From Lujinxingia vulgaris (GTDB lineage: Bacteria > Myxococcota_A > Bradymonadia > Bradymonadales > Bradymonadaceae): a DNA stretch of 64,000 bases. The translations under genes and the position numbers were made by a program. Position 1 is the stretch's first letter. Each line of letters begins with the position of its first letter. The stretch spans positions 62,001 to 126,000 of the forward strand of contig NZ_VOSM01000010.1 of the NCBI RefSeq assembly GCF_007997015.1, in the 5' to 3' direction. The notes beneath the pieces were generated by a model. The model made no database searches. It was not told the origin of the DNA and worked only from the letters and a program-made list of their open reading frames with translations. Below are positions 33,471 through 42,785 of the stretch, piece after piece.

Positions 33471-36400
33471 ATGACGTATTACCTCGAGAACGCTGAAGAA
33501 TTCTGGAGCATCGACTATCAAGACGACATCGTGACCGTCTGCTCGGGCCCACTAGGCGAAGCCGGTTCTGTCATCGAGACACACGAAATCGCCGGTGAAG
33601 ATGAGGCGCTGGAGATGATGCGCGAGCGGGCCCGCGCGCAGCTTTTGCTCGGTTTTGTGCAGCGCCTGCCGCCCGAAGAGCGCTTCTCGCAGGACGAGCG
33701 CGTCAAAGCGTACTGGCAAGATGACGTCCTCGATGTGTGGAAAGCGATGGGCGTGACCGAGGCCGACCCGATCGACTACCGCGACCGGTGGGAGGAGTAC
33801 CTCGCTAAGCCGCTTCCGGATGAGCTGGACCAGTACCTGACCTGGCGCTCCTCGCACCGGTTTGGCTATTGCAACTTCGGCGAGTGGCGGATGTGGGATG
33901 AGGACGTCTGGCTGCCGGAGCCGGAGCGGGGAAACCTCTTTGAGCAGCTCGTGCTCATGGATCAGGAAAACGTGCTGGCCACGGCGATGATGGGCCAGTT
34001 TGCCCGCTGGGTGAGCATCGGCAGCGCGGGCAACGGCGATCAGTATTTCGCGCATGTCGACGACCTCGATCCGCAGCGCGTCGAGGTGGTTTTTTATGAT
34101 CATGAGACGAGTTCGCCGAGCTTTGTCTGCGCCGATTCGCTCTCGTCCTTTGCCTGGCTCAACCGTTGCTATGTGGCCTTCTTCGACAACGAGGACGCGG
34201 AGGACGAAGCGCCCGGCCTGGCGCAGCTGACCGAGGATATGAGCCTGCTGGAGGGCCGCGTCGCGCTCTCGTGGCATTTCGACGAGTTGGAAGAGGGGAC
34301 GGAGTTCGAGTCGGGCTATGAGGCGAAGTCCGACGCGCTCTACCTCTTCCACAAGTTCGTCTGGATCAGCGATCTTTTGCGCAACAACAGCATCGGCGCA
34401 TTTGAGGAGCTCGCGGAGGTCTTTTACGAAAGCCTGCACGCCGAGCTGAGCTTCGAGCAGGCAAAGACGAGGCCTTTTGATGCGTCGTCGGCGCTCTACT
34501 GGATCTGGCGCCTCTTCTGGTTCGACAAGCCCGAACTCAACGAGTGTCTTCAGCTTGTGGCATCGCATGACTCGCCGGTGGTGCGCGATTGCGTCGCGCT
34601 GGTGCGAGCGTTTTTGGAGGGTCGCACCGAGCTTGGCGCGATCGACGACATCTTCGCGCTGCGCGAGAAGTTCCTGGCGCTCGACCTCGACCCCGACCGG
34701 GCCGAGGAGCGCGCCCGCGAGGTCGAAGAGGCCGAGCGGCTGGCGAACGCGGCGCACCACGCTGCGATGGAGCGCGCCGACCAGCTGATCGCCGCGGGTG
34801 ATGTCGACGCGATGAAAGAAGCGCTGTGGGAACTCGATGATGATGAGGCGGCCGAGCGCGTCTTTGCCCGGGTCGTCGAGGCGTCGCCCGAGGGCGAGGT
34901 GTGGGCGCGCCGGTGGAACTTCATCGACGAACATCGAAGCAGCCGCGATGGCCGGGGGCATGATTACGAAGACGAGGAGCTCCACGAGATCATCTGGCGC
35001 GAGCCCTCGGAGCTTATCGGCCCGATGCTCGGAAAGCCGGAGAGCTGGACCGGCCACGACTGGAAGCGCCTGGGGCTTGCGGCCGCGGCGGCGGGTGAGC
35101 GGATGTTGCCGCATCTGCTGGCGGCGCTCGATACGCGCGACGAGTACCGGCGCGCGCAGACCGCGGCGGCGCGGGGGGTTGCCGCGCTCGGCGATCCCGC
35201 GCACGTCGGCAAACTTGTCCCCCTGGTCAAGGAGTTGTGGTGGCCGAACGGCAACTTCTTGATGGAGATGTCGAAGAGCGACCCCTTGCTCGCGACGATT
35301 GAAGCGCTCGGGGCGTTGGGCGGCAGTGAGGCGGTCGAAGTCCTCATGAAGCTGATGGAGAAGGGGCCCGATAAGGTGCGTCCCCGGGCGGCCGTCTCAT
35401 TGGGACGCATCGGCGACGCAGCGGCGACCCAGACGCTGATCGCGTACGTCGATTCGGAGGCGACGCGGCCCGTGCTCTTTGCCCTGGCGCATATCGGCAC
35501 CGAGGAGGCCCGATCCGCCATCGATGCGTATATTGCCAAAAATAACGGATCGCTGCTCAACCTGGCCTACGAGCGAGGCATGCAGCAGTTTGCGGCCTTC
35601 CAGACCGGGGGCGCCGACGCCGTCGACTGGTCGCTCGTGGCGGAGCTCAACCTGATCGTTGAGAACTCCACCTACGACGACCGGGAGCTGCATGAGACGC
35701 TCGCCAGGCTGTATCGGCATCATCCCGACGCCGCTGTGGCAGAAGCGCGGCTGCGGGAGTACCTGCATCACGAGTATGCCGTGGTGCGCACGGCGGCGAT
35801 CGAAGGTTTGGAGGCGCCGGGCGTCGACCTTGGGTTGCGCTGGATGGACCGTCCGACAGTCGAGCTCATCTGGGAGAGCCGTGGTGTGGAGGGCCTGCGC
35901 GAAGCGCTGGCCGACCCCAACGCCATCTTCCGCCATAACCTCGTGATCAAGGCCGCGGAAGAGGGCGTCGGCGACGCGCTCGACGCCGAGGTGCTCGCGC
36001 TGGCCGACCTCTACTGTCGCTTCACCGGCTACACCAACGGCTATGTGAGGGATGCGCACCGACGCACCTATTATCTCATTGAGGCGATGTCGAAGTTGGA
36101 CACCGAGGCGATGCTGCGGCGTCTGTGTCGGCTCTGGAAGTCGAGCAACCCGCATTACAGGGGCGCGGAGTACATCAAACACAACTTCGACGATTTGCAC
36201 GCCCGCATGCGGCCCTACGCCGCCGAGGTCGAAGCGGCGCTCGCTGCCGAGGCCGAAGCAAAAGCCAACGCGGAGGCCAAAAAGGCAGGGCTCGGACTCT
36301 CCGCGCGACCCTTTGGCGCCTCTGCCCACGCCGAAGGCCACACCTCGCGCATCCGATCGGTGCAGCTCCTGGGCGACCAGGTGCTGACCTCCTCCGACGA

Positions 36401-37142
36401 TAAGTCGGTGATTCGGTGGTCGCGCGAGGGCACGCTTCTCGCGAAGTACGCGTTTAAGGACGGGTTACGCGACGCGCTCATGGACGACGAGCACGTCTAC
36501 GCCATCAGTGGCGAGTTTGCCGCCTGTCGTACGCTCGATGGCGAGGTGGTCTGGGAGCGCGAAGGTGTCTTCGACTACTGGATCGCGCTGATGGGAGACC
36601 GTTTCATCAGCCCGCCCTACGACACCCTGCGGATCCTCAACCGTCATACGGGCGAAGATATCTACACCTCCAAGACGCTCTTCGGCCTCCAACGCATGGT
36701 CCGGCTGGACGACGACCACTTCTTGGTCGCCAAATACCAGGGGGAGCGCTTACTCGTCGTCAACCCCTTCACGTTGAAGGTGACGGCGCAGTGGAAGCTA
36801 CCACCGGTCAGCGGCTACGGCGGGCTCTGGAGCATGGCGGCGGCCGATGGTGAGGTCTTCGTCAGCAGGCGCGATGACTCGGTGGTGGTGTTCGACGCGC
36901 ATGGCGAGGTGATTCGCCGCGGCGTCTTCGACAAGAGCCTCTACACGATCCGGGTGGTCGGGGAGCACCTGGTCAGCGCCAGCAGCGGCACGACGGTTAA
37001 GGTGTTCGACAAGCACACCTTTGAGCTCATTCAGGAGGTCGAGACGGGCATCGCCATCGAGTCCCTTGGCGTTGGGCCGGGGCCGACGATTGTGGTCGGT
37101 GGAAAGAATGGGGAGCTTGTCATCGTCGAGGTCGCGGCGTGA
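33471..37142 (+). CDS. WGR-like, SUKH-like, HEAT and WD40 multidomain protein
   Basis: A 1223-residue cytoplasmic protein. Residues 1-65 align with the WGR domain of the divergent gene (MTYYLENA versus MTHYLEYV, GPLGEAG versus GKIGSEG) but lack WGR itself. Residues about 80-240 look like a SUKH (SMI1/KNR4) domain: LPDELDQYL early, then SIGSAGNGDQYFAHVDDL and VVFYDHETSSPSF. Residues about 540-820 are HEAT repeats (AAVSLGRIGDAAATQTLIAY and similar). After a charged helical linker, 954-1223 is a WD40/PQQ-like propeller. The N-terminal WGR plus HEAT plan recalls MolR proteins. ATG has GGAG six bases upstream. The SUKH call is by eye and moderate. Confidence 0.75.
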   Translation: MTYYLENAEEFWSIDYQDDIVTVCSGPLGEAGSVIETHEIAGEDEALEMMRERARAQLLLGFVQRLPPEERFSQDERVKAYWQDDVLDVWKAMGVTEADPIDYRDRWEEYLAKPLPDELDQYLTWRSSHRFGYCNFGEWRMWDEDVWLPEPERGNLFEQLVLMDQENVLATAMMGQFARWVSIGSAGNGDQYFAHVDDLDPQRVEVVFYDHETSSPSFVCADSLSSFAWLNRCYVAFFDNEDAEDEAPGLAQLTEDMSLLEGRVALSWHFDELEEGTEFESGYEAKSDALYLFHKFVWISDLLRNNSIGAFEELAEVFYESLHAELSFEQAKTRPFDASSALYWIWRLFWFDKPELNECLQLVASHDSPVVRDCVALVRAFLEGRTELGAIDDIFALREKFLALDLDPDRAEERAREVEEAERLANAAHHAAMERADQLIAAGDVDAMKEALWELDDDEAAERVFARVVEASPEGEVWARRWNFIDEHRSSRDGRGHDYEDEELHEIIWREPSELIGPMLGKPESWTGHDWKRLGLAAAAAGERMLPHLLAALDTRDEYRRAQTAAARGVAALGDPAHVGKLVPLVKELWWPNGNFLMEMSKSDPLLATIEALGALGGSEAVEVLMKLMEKGPDKVRPRAAVSLGRIGDAAATQTLIAYVDSEATRPVLFALAHIGTEEARSAIDAYIAKNNGSLLNLAYERGMQQFAAFQTGGADAVDWSLVAELNLIVENSTYDDRELHETLARLYRHHPDAAVAEARLREYLHHEYAVVRTAAIEGLEAPGVDLGLRWMDRPTVELIWESRGVEGLREALADPNAIFRHNLVIKAAEEGVGDALDAEVLALADLYCRFTGYTNGYVRDAHRRTYYLIEAMSKLDTEAMLRRLCRLWKSSNPHYRGAEYIKHNFDDLHARMRPYAAEVEAALAAEAEAKANAEAKKAGLGLSARPFGASAHAEGHTSRIRSVQLLGDQVLTSSDDKSVIRWSREGTLLAKYAFKDGLRDALMDDEHVYAISGEFAACRTLDGEVVWEREGVFDYWIALMGDRFISPPYDTLRILNRHTGEDIYTSKTLFGLQRMVRLDDDHFLVAKYQGERLLVVNPFTLKVTAQWKLPPVSGYGGLWSMAAADGEVFVSRRDDSVVVFDAHGEVIRRGVFDKSLYTIRVVGEHLVSASSGTTVKVFDKHTFELIQEVETGIAIESLGVGPGPTIVVGGKNGELVIVEVAA

Positions 37143-37158
37143 ATCGGTAGGGAGGTGG

Positions 37159-37216
37159 GCGCTCGCACCCCTGAGCACAGAGCGCAAAAAAGGGCCCCGC
37201 GGGGCCCTTTTTTGTG
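37159..37216. terminator. Bidirectional terminator module, copy 2
   Basis: Hairpin at 37186-37213 identical to that at 30661-30688, again preceded by GCGCTCGCACCCCTGAG with a 10-base spacer. It lies between the 3' ends of the WGR-like/SUKH-like gene (plus) and the first Asp-rich lipoprotein gene (minus). Confidence 0.9.
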
Positions 37217-37233
37217 GGGGTGTAACGCTGATC

Positions 37234-38424
37234 TTAGTCGACGCAGTACCCCATCTCGGCGTGGCATTTGCCCTCTACGCAGAAGCCCACGCCGGCGCAT
37301 TCGGCGTCGGTCGTGCAGGAGGTGCGCAGGCAGGTGTTCTCGGAAGAGCAGGAGAAGTTATCGGGGCAGCCGCCATCCTCGCAGGCGATCGCTTTGCAGT
37401 GGCCGTCTGCGGCGCAGAACTCGGCCTCGGCGCAATCGGCGTCGGCGGTGCAGCCGGGCAGGCAGAAGGTATTAAAGCCGTCGCAGGCGCAGCGGGTCGT
37501 TTCGGCGCGGCGGCAGACCTCGTCGGTGCCGCATTCGCTGTCGTCGCCGCAGGCGGTCATCTGACCGGCGGGCACGCAGGTGCGTGGCGCGCAGTAGGTG
37601 TAGCGCTCATGTTGCACGGGCGTCAGGCAGGAGTTGCTCCCGAATGCGTAGCAGTCATCCTCGACGTTGCACATGCCCAGATCGTTGGTGGTAGCGGGCA
37701 GGGTCAGGTCGAAGTCAAAGCCGTTGAGACACCATTTGGTCTCGCCATCGGAGTCGAGCAGGTGCAGGACCAGGTCGCTGACTCGGCCGGTGACCGAGGC
37801 CCCGGCGCGGGTGCCGATCGCGCTGAGCGTCATCTCGCCAGAGGCGGTGTAGAAGAAGGTTTCGCAGGTGAAGGGGGTGGGGTCGGCGCCGGGATCACAG
37901 CCGGTCCATCCGTTCACAAAGGCGTTGATCGGCACGTCCTGCTCGGGGGTGCTCATCACAAAGGGGTCGTAGTCGGCCAGATCGGTGCTGCCGCCCTGGG
38001 GCCAGTAGATGACCAGGCTGCGGGTTTTGCCGTTCTCGTCGGGCTCGCCGTGGAAGATGGCGTTGATGCCGTTGTGGTCATAGCGCGCCACCTCAAGGGT
38101 GCGAGGGCCAAACCCGCTCAAGTCGCAGCCGGGCACGGGGTCGTCATCCCCGACGTCGGGGGTGTCGTCGGCGTCGGGGGTGTTGTCGGCGTCGGTGTCG
38201 TCGGCGTCGGGGGTGGTGTCGGCGTCGGTGTCGTCGGCGTCAGCGTCGGGGGTGGTGTCAGCGTCGGGGGTGGCGTCGGCGTCGGGGGTGGCGTCGGTGT
38301 CCGTGTCAACCACTCCGGTGTCTGGCGAGGTGTCAGTCTCACCGTCGTCGGAGGAGCAGGCCAGGGGGCTGGCGAGCATCAGCAGCAGGAGGAGGCCGAG
38401 GGTGTGGCGAGTGACGATGTGCAT
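37234..38424 (-). CDS. Asp-rich-linker, Cys-rich lipoprotein (paralogue 1)
   Basis: A 396-residue lipoprotein: signal ending SPLAC, then an acidic tether of repeated TPDAD/DTDAD units to about residue 95. A conserved beta-rich body of about 150 residues follows (DLADYDPFVM, TLSAIGTRAG, SDGETKWCLNGFDFDL). The end is a chain of Cys modules of the form C-x5-C-x5-C, for example ADCAEAEFCAADGHC. The gene 162 bases upstream on the same strand is a paralogue with the same plan. Surface exposure is inferred from tether and disulfides; function unknown. Confidence 0.8.
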   Translation of the reverse strand: MHIVTRHTLGLLLLLMLASPLACSSDDGETDTSPDTGVVDTDTDATPDADATPDADTTPDADADDTDADTTPDADDTDADNTPDADDTPDVGDDDPVPGCDLSGFGPRTLEVARYDHNGINAIFHGEPDENGKTRSLVIYWPQGGSTDLADYDPFVMSTPEQDVPINAFVNGWTGCDPGADPTPFTCETFFYTASGEMTLSAIGTRAGASVTGRVSDLVLHLLDSDGETKWCLNGFDFDLTLPATTNDLGMCNVEDDCYAFGSNSCLTPVQHERYTYCAPRTCVPAGQMTACGDDSECGTDEVCRRAETTRCACDGFNTFCLPGCTADADCAEAEFCAADGHCKAIACEDGGCPDNFSCSSENTCLRTSCTTDAECAGVGFCVEGKCHAEMGYCVD

Positions 38425-38531
38425 GGTTGGAACCTGTGTGATGTGGGTTTGCGCGGGTGCGGCGTGATGACGACACGCAGCCCTTCACCCACCTGCTTCA
38501 AGCGCAGGTGAGCGAAGGGTAGGCGTCGATC

Positions 38532-38566
38532 AAAAAGCCCGGCTGCGTGGGCGGCAGCCGGGCTTT
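38532..38566. terminator. Terminator between the two paralogues
   Basis: AAAAAGCCCGGCTGC and GCAGCCGGGCTTTT pair around a 6- to 7-base loop, with T runs in both directions. It ends transcription of the upstream paralogue (minus), 20 bases after its stop. Confidence 0.9.
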
Positions 38567-38586
38567 TCGGTGTTGAGAAGCGGGAA

Positions 38587-39744
38587 TCAGAACTGGGAGG
38601 CGCAGGCGCCAAAGTCCTCGTAGCAGCGACGTTCGACGCAACGACCGTCGCCGCAGTCAGCATCCATCATGCAGGTGGTGCGCTCGCAGATGTTGTCGAC
38701 GGTGCAGGAGTAGTGCGCGGGGCAGTCGGGGCTGGCGCCGAGACCCTGGCAGGGGATCGGGCCGCAGTGGCCGTCATCGCCGCAGGCCTCGCCGGTTTCG
38801 CAGTCCATGTCTTCGAGGCAGGCGGGCTGGCAGGTGCGCATCCCCGGGGAGCAGGCGCAGGCCTCCATCGGCGCGGGTCGGCAGACGCCGCCGGCGCCGC
38901 AGGACGCGTCGTCCACGCAGGAGGTCAGCTCGGGGTTGCAGCTCTGCGGCGGGCACATCGCAAAGCGCCGGGCCTCCTCCGGATCAAAGCAGGAGCTGCC
39001 GCCGCAGTCCTCATCAACGCGGCACTCGCCAGGGGCGGGCAGGTTGGAGACGACGCCAAGATCGAAGTCGAAGGCGTCGATGCACCAGCTCGTCTCACCC
39101 TCGGAGTCCACAACGTCCATCACCAGCTCGGAGAGCTCGCCGGTGAGCTGCTCGCCAGTCTGCGTGCCCAGGGCGCTGAGGGTCAGGTTGCCCGACTGGT
39201 TGAAGTACGAGGCCTCGCAGCTGTTGATCGAGGGAAGCACGCCGGGGGTGCAGCCGGTGTAGCCGATCACCACAACCGTGTTGTGGGTGCTTCCGTGGGC
39301 AAAGGTGGGCAGCACGTAGGGGTTGTAGTCGGCCACGTCGCTGCTGGCGCCGCCGTTGAAGTCCCATTTGATGATCAGGCCGCGGGCTTTGCCCTGGCCG
39401 TTAGCTTCGCCCAGAAAGGACGCCTTAAGATAGTTGGGGGCCCAGACGGTGGCGTCTTCCAGGGTGAGGGCGTCAAAACCGTTCTGCGAACAGCTCGGGT
39501 TGGGGTCGGCGTCGGTGTCGGCGTCGGGGGTGGTGTCGGCGTCGGGGGTGTCGCCGGCGTCGGGGGTGGTGTCAGCGTCGGGGGTGGTGTCAGCGTCGGG
39601 GGTGGTGTCAGCGTCGGTGTCCGTGTCGACCACTCCGGTGTCTGGCGAGGTGTCAGTCTCACCGTCGTCGGAGGAGCAGGCCAGGGGGCTGGCGAGCATG
39701 ATCAGCAGGATGAGGCTGAGGGGGCAGTTCGGGCGTTGAAGCAT
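38587..39744 (-). CDS. Asp-rich-linker, Cys-rich lipoprotein (paralogue 2)
   Basis: A 385-residue paralogue of the gene at 37234. The lipoprotein signal end and the first tether residues (MLASPLACSSDDGETDTSPD and TGVVDTDTD) are identical in both proteins, and nearly so in DNA. The beta-rich body (VADYNPYVLP, TLSALGTQTGEQL, SEGETSWCIDAFDFDLG) is clearly homologous but well diverged. The Cys-rich end (DEDCGGSSC, DMDCETGEACGDDGHC) follows. The ATG at 39744 starts the signal peptide. A candidate promoter lies at 39796-39824. Confidence 0.8.
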   Translation of the reverse strand: MLQRPNCPLSLILLIMLASPLACSSDDGETDTSPDTGVVDTDTDADTTPDADTTPDADTTPDAGDTPDADTTPDADTDADPNPSCSQNGFDALTLEDATVWAPNYLKASFLGEANGQGKARGLIIKWDFNGGASSDVADYNPYVLPTFAHGSTHNTVVVIGYTGCTPGVLPSINSCEASYFNQSGNLTLSALGTQTGEQLTGELSELVMDVVDSEGETSWCIDAFDFDLGVVSNLPAPGECRVDEDCGGSSCFDPEEARRFAMCPPQSCNPELTSCVDDASCGAGGVCRPAPMEACACSPGMRTCQPACLEDMDCETGEACGDDGHCGPIPCQGLGASPDCPAHYSCTVDNICERTTCMMDADCGDGRCVERRCYEDFGACASQF

Positions 39745-39795
39745 GGTCTTCTCACTCTTAAGGGGCAGAATCAACATTCAAAAACGAGGTGAGGT

Positions 39796-39824
39796 AACAT
39801 ATTATTACAGTTGGAGTGTGGCAA
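39796..39824 (-). promoter_or_regulatory. Candidate sigma-70-type promoter for paralogue 2
   Basis: On the minus strand TTGCCA (39824-39819) is followed after exactly 17 bases by TATGTT (39801-39796). The -35 matches five of six consensus positions and the -10 four of six. It lies about 50 bases before the ATG at 39744, in a locally AT-rich stretch. Confidence 0.5.
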
Positions 39825-40047
39825 TAGGTAATCTGTCTAAAACGCCGTGAGGCGATGCCATAGGCCAGGTTAATCCAGGGGGAGGCCCGAGGCCCTCATG
39901 ATCCCCCACATCTCCTAAACACCGCATAAACACTCGCGCTCACAGCCTTCCCCGTTTCCCTCCCAGGCCCACCTTGCGCAATCATCCTCAATTTGATCGA
40001 CTGGCCACCGACAACAGCGATGAAACTCGAAGACAAGGACGAGCGCG

Positions 40048-41487
40048 ATGGAAGCGACCACGATGATGGCAGATCTGACGTTGAGCGATGAACTCCAGGA
40101 CGTGGATCTGGGCGATAAACGGCGCAACGAGCGTTACGTCAGAATTGCCGGACGACTGGCCGCGCAACCCGATAAATCGGTTCCTGATGCGATGGAAAAT
40201 CACGCTGAGGTTGAGGCCTATTATCGCCTGATGAGCAACGATGCGGCCGAGCACCAAACCCTTCTTGAGCCGCATTTTGACAAGACTTCCCGGCGCAGCG
40301 AAGCGTCGCAAACCGTGCTGGTTGCGCACGATACCACCGAGTTTGCGTACGCCATTCACGACGAGCCATCTCGGGAGAATCTTGCGCGTCTGCGGGCGAA
40401 TCAGCAGGGCTTTCTCTGGCACGCTTCGCTGGCGGTGAGCGCCGACGGAACCCGCGCGCCGCTTGGACTTGTGGCCAGTCGCCCCTACGTGCACGCCTCG
40501 CAGATTGAGGGCCAGGAGGCGCTTGATTTCTGGCGCGCGCAGAACGGTCTTCTGGACAACGAGCAGACCCGATGGCTTGACGCTGTCGAGGCCTCCGAGG
40601 CCCGGCTTAAAGACGTCGACGAGGTGATTCATGTCATGGATCGCGAGGGCGATGACTTCAACACGCTCTTTCCGATGGTGTTCTCCGGCTACGGTTTTGT
40701 GGTGCGTATGACCGGCGATCGCAGCGTCTCCACCGGCCCAAAACGCAGCGAGAAAGCGCCGCTTGAGGCGGTTCTCGATAAGGTCGAATGGTCGAAATCA
40801 ATGCGCACCATATAGCTCTCCGCCCGGCCCAAACGCAAGGCCAGCAAGTCGCACCGCGCTCGCCGTTTCCGCAGCGCTCGTCTCAAGATCCGCGCCACCC
40901 GGGTGGAGCTTCGTCGCCCCGACAATCTGCCGGCGGCCAACTCTCCGGCGCGCTTCGGTGTGAACGTCGTCGAGCTCAGCGAGATCCGCGCGCCTAAAGG
41001 CGAAGATCCGGTGCGCTGGCTGCTCGTCACCGACCGCCCGATCGACACCGACGAGGACTGCTGGTAAATCGTCGATTGGTACCGCGCCCGCTGGCAGATT
41101 GAGGAGTAATTTAAGGCACTTAAGACCGGTGCGGCCTACTCCAAATTGCAGCATCGGAGCGCCCACACGCTGCTTGCCGCGTTGAGCGTCAAGGCGATGG
41201 TCGCCTGGAATCTGCTCGTGATCCGCTACCTGGGCCGCAACCACGAAGACGTCGAAGCCAGCGGCTGGATCACCCCCGCACAGCTCGCGATTTTGAGGAT
41301 GAAACGCCCCAAGATCATGAAGCGAAAAGCCACCGCCGGACGCATTATGGCGGCGGTCGCCTCGCTCGGCGGGCACATCAAGAACAATGGCCCGGCGGGC
41401 TGGCAGGTGCTCGGCCGCGGCTGGGCTCATCTGCTGGAGTTGGAGCAGGGCTTTCTGATCGCGAAGCAGATGATGGAGGAGATGTGA
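40048..41487 (+). pseudogene. IS4-family (Tn5/IS50-like) transposase with three in-frame stops
   Basis: A single reading frame of 480 codons, matching the length of Tn5-type transposases. The N-terminal part (DLGDKRRNERYVRIAGRLAA, then AYYRLMSND) is the Tn5-type DNA-binding domain. VAHDTTEF and VIHVMDREGD supply the first two acidic catalytic blocks. The last block reads WYRARWQIEE, stop, FKALKTG, the Y-R-E-K signature of IS4 elements. Nonsense codons are TAG at 40813, TAA at 41065 and TAA at 41107; there is no frameshift or large gap. Without readthrough only the first 255 residues are made. Terminal inverted repeats were not confirmed; CTCATGAT (39897) and ATCATGAG (41491) are a weak candidate pair. 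Confidence 0.85.
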
Positions 41488-41554
41488 TCAATCATGAGCC
41501 GTCGGCCGCCTCCCCGGAGATATTCACCTTTGAGGGAGGCGGCCGGGTGGGGCG
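41488..41554. other. Hairpin between IS remnant and lipoprotein gene
   Basis: GGCCGCCTCCC and GGGAGGCGGCC form an 11-bp stem with a loop of about 20 bases. No T run follows on either strand, so it is not a classical terminator, although it lies at the end of both flanking genes. Confidence 0.5.
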
Positions 41555-42694
41555 TTACCAGGTGCAGCCGAAGACTCCGGAGCACATCAGGTCGTCTTCC
41601 AGGGCAACATCCTGGCAGGAGATGGCGCTGCCGGTGCAGGCCTCTCGCCAGACACATCCCTGGCTTTCGCAGAACGCCTGGCCCTGGTCGGTGACCTGAG
41701 GATGCTGGCAGTTCTCCGGGTAGAAGGAGAAGCCTGTCCCTAACATGCATCGATCCTGAGCACTGAAATACTCGCATTGTTGGTTTTGCTGGCACGCGGT
41801 GGCGTCCAGAGCGGCACATTCCTCCTGGGTGGGGTAGGTGCACCGACTTCCGGTGCTGCAGCCGGAGTCCGTGCACAGCTCGCCTGCGGGGAGGTAGGCG
41901 CACTCGGTCTGACCGCCGCCACAGGCCGGGTCGCCGGAGTCATAGGGCTGGCAGGCGTCGGCGTCAAAGACGAAGGTGCTCTCGAAGTTGACGTAAGTGC
42001 CGCCGAAGCTGTCGTCGAATTGGCCGGAGATGACGATGTCGACGGTGGTGATGCCCTCGGCGTCGGTGGTGAAGTCGGCGCTATAGTCCTGCTCGAAGAG
42101 GGGGCGAGTGTGGCAGGTGCCGTTGTCGCCGTTGAAGGTATGGATGAGGGGGATGGCCAGGCCTGACCAGGGGCCGGGGTAGGCCGTCTGGTTGACCGAC
42201 CCGTTCTCGTCGTAGTCGAAGACCATCAGGGGGAGGACGTCTTCTTCGTCTTCACAGCCCGAGACCGGGCTGGGGACGCGGGCCTGAAGGCGCAGGCCGG
42301 CGTCGTCGATCTCGCAGGCCACGTCGATGGTGCTGTTTGTATAGTGCTCATCGAATTGCAGGCTGCCAGCCTGGGCGCTGTCGATCATAAGCTCCCAGGA
42401 CCAGGAGGCATCAAAGCTCGGAGTGTCTCCAGAGTCGGGGGTGTCTCCAGAGTCGGGGTTGTCGCCGGAGTCGGGGTTGTCGCCGGAGTCGGGGTTGTCG
42501 CCGGAGTCCGGGGTGTCTCCAGAGTCGGGGTTGTCGCCGGAGTCGGGGTTGTCGCCGGAGTCGGGGGTGTCGTCGGCGTCGGATGTGTCGCCGGAGTCGG
42601 ACGTGGTGTCGGCGTCGGTGGGATCGGAGTCGCCACTGCAGGCCGAAATGGCCAGGGCAAAGGTGATGAGAAGGGCCAGTACGCGTGGGTTCAT
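41555..42694 (-). CDS. Asp/Ser/Gly-linker, Cys-rich lipoprotein
   Basis: A 379-residue lipoprotein, signal ending ISAC, then a tether of repeated SGDTPD/SGDNPD units encoded by 18-bp repeats (42421-42620). The body has short beta-like stretches, and the C-terminal 130 residues are Cys-rich (CTYPTQEECAALDATACQQN, CESQGCVWREAC). The general plan resembles the two paralogues at 37234 and 38587, but the body is not clearly homologous. ATG at 42694 has GGAG nine bases upstream; the frame extending to 43327 is a shadow of the next gene. Its stop lies close to the dead IS element. Confidence 0.75.
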   Translation of the reverse strand: MNPRVLALLITFALAISACSGDSDPTDADTTSDSGDTSDADDTPDSGDNPDSGDNPDSGDTPDSGDNPDSGDNPDSGDNPDSGDTPDSGDTPSFDASWSWELMIDSAQAGSLQFDEHYTNSTIDVACEIDDAGLRLQARVPSPVSGCEDEEDVLPLMVFDYDENGSVNQTAYPGPWSGLAIPLIHTFNGDNGTCHTRPLFEQDYSADFTTDAEGITTVDIVISGQFDDSFGGTYVNFESTFVFDADACQPYDSGDPACGGGQTECAYLPAGELCTDSGCSTGSRCTYPTQEECAALDATACQQNQQCEYFSAQDRCMLGTGFSFYPENCQHPQVTDQGQAFCESQGCVWREACTGSAISCQDVALEDDLMCSGVFGCTW

Positions 42695-42785
42695 GGGTAT
42701 CACTCCAGGTGTGTTCTGCGTGAGCGTTAAGGCCGGATGATTTAGCGACGTGAAGTCATGCATCACCCGGGCGGATGTCGTGGAC

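Noticed and set aside
39897-41498. Terminal inverted repeats of the IS remnant (CTCATGAT and ATCATGAG)
   Set aside because: Only eight bases, containing the common palindrome TCATGA, and no target duplication was found.
41500-41550. Terminator at the end of the dead IS element
   Set aside because: The 11-bp stem has a long loop and no T run on either strand.
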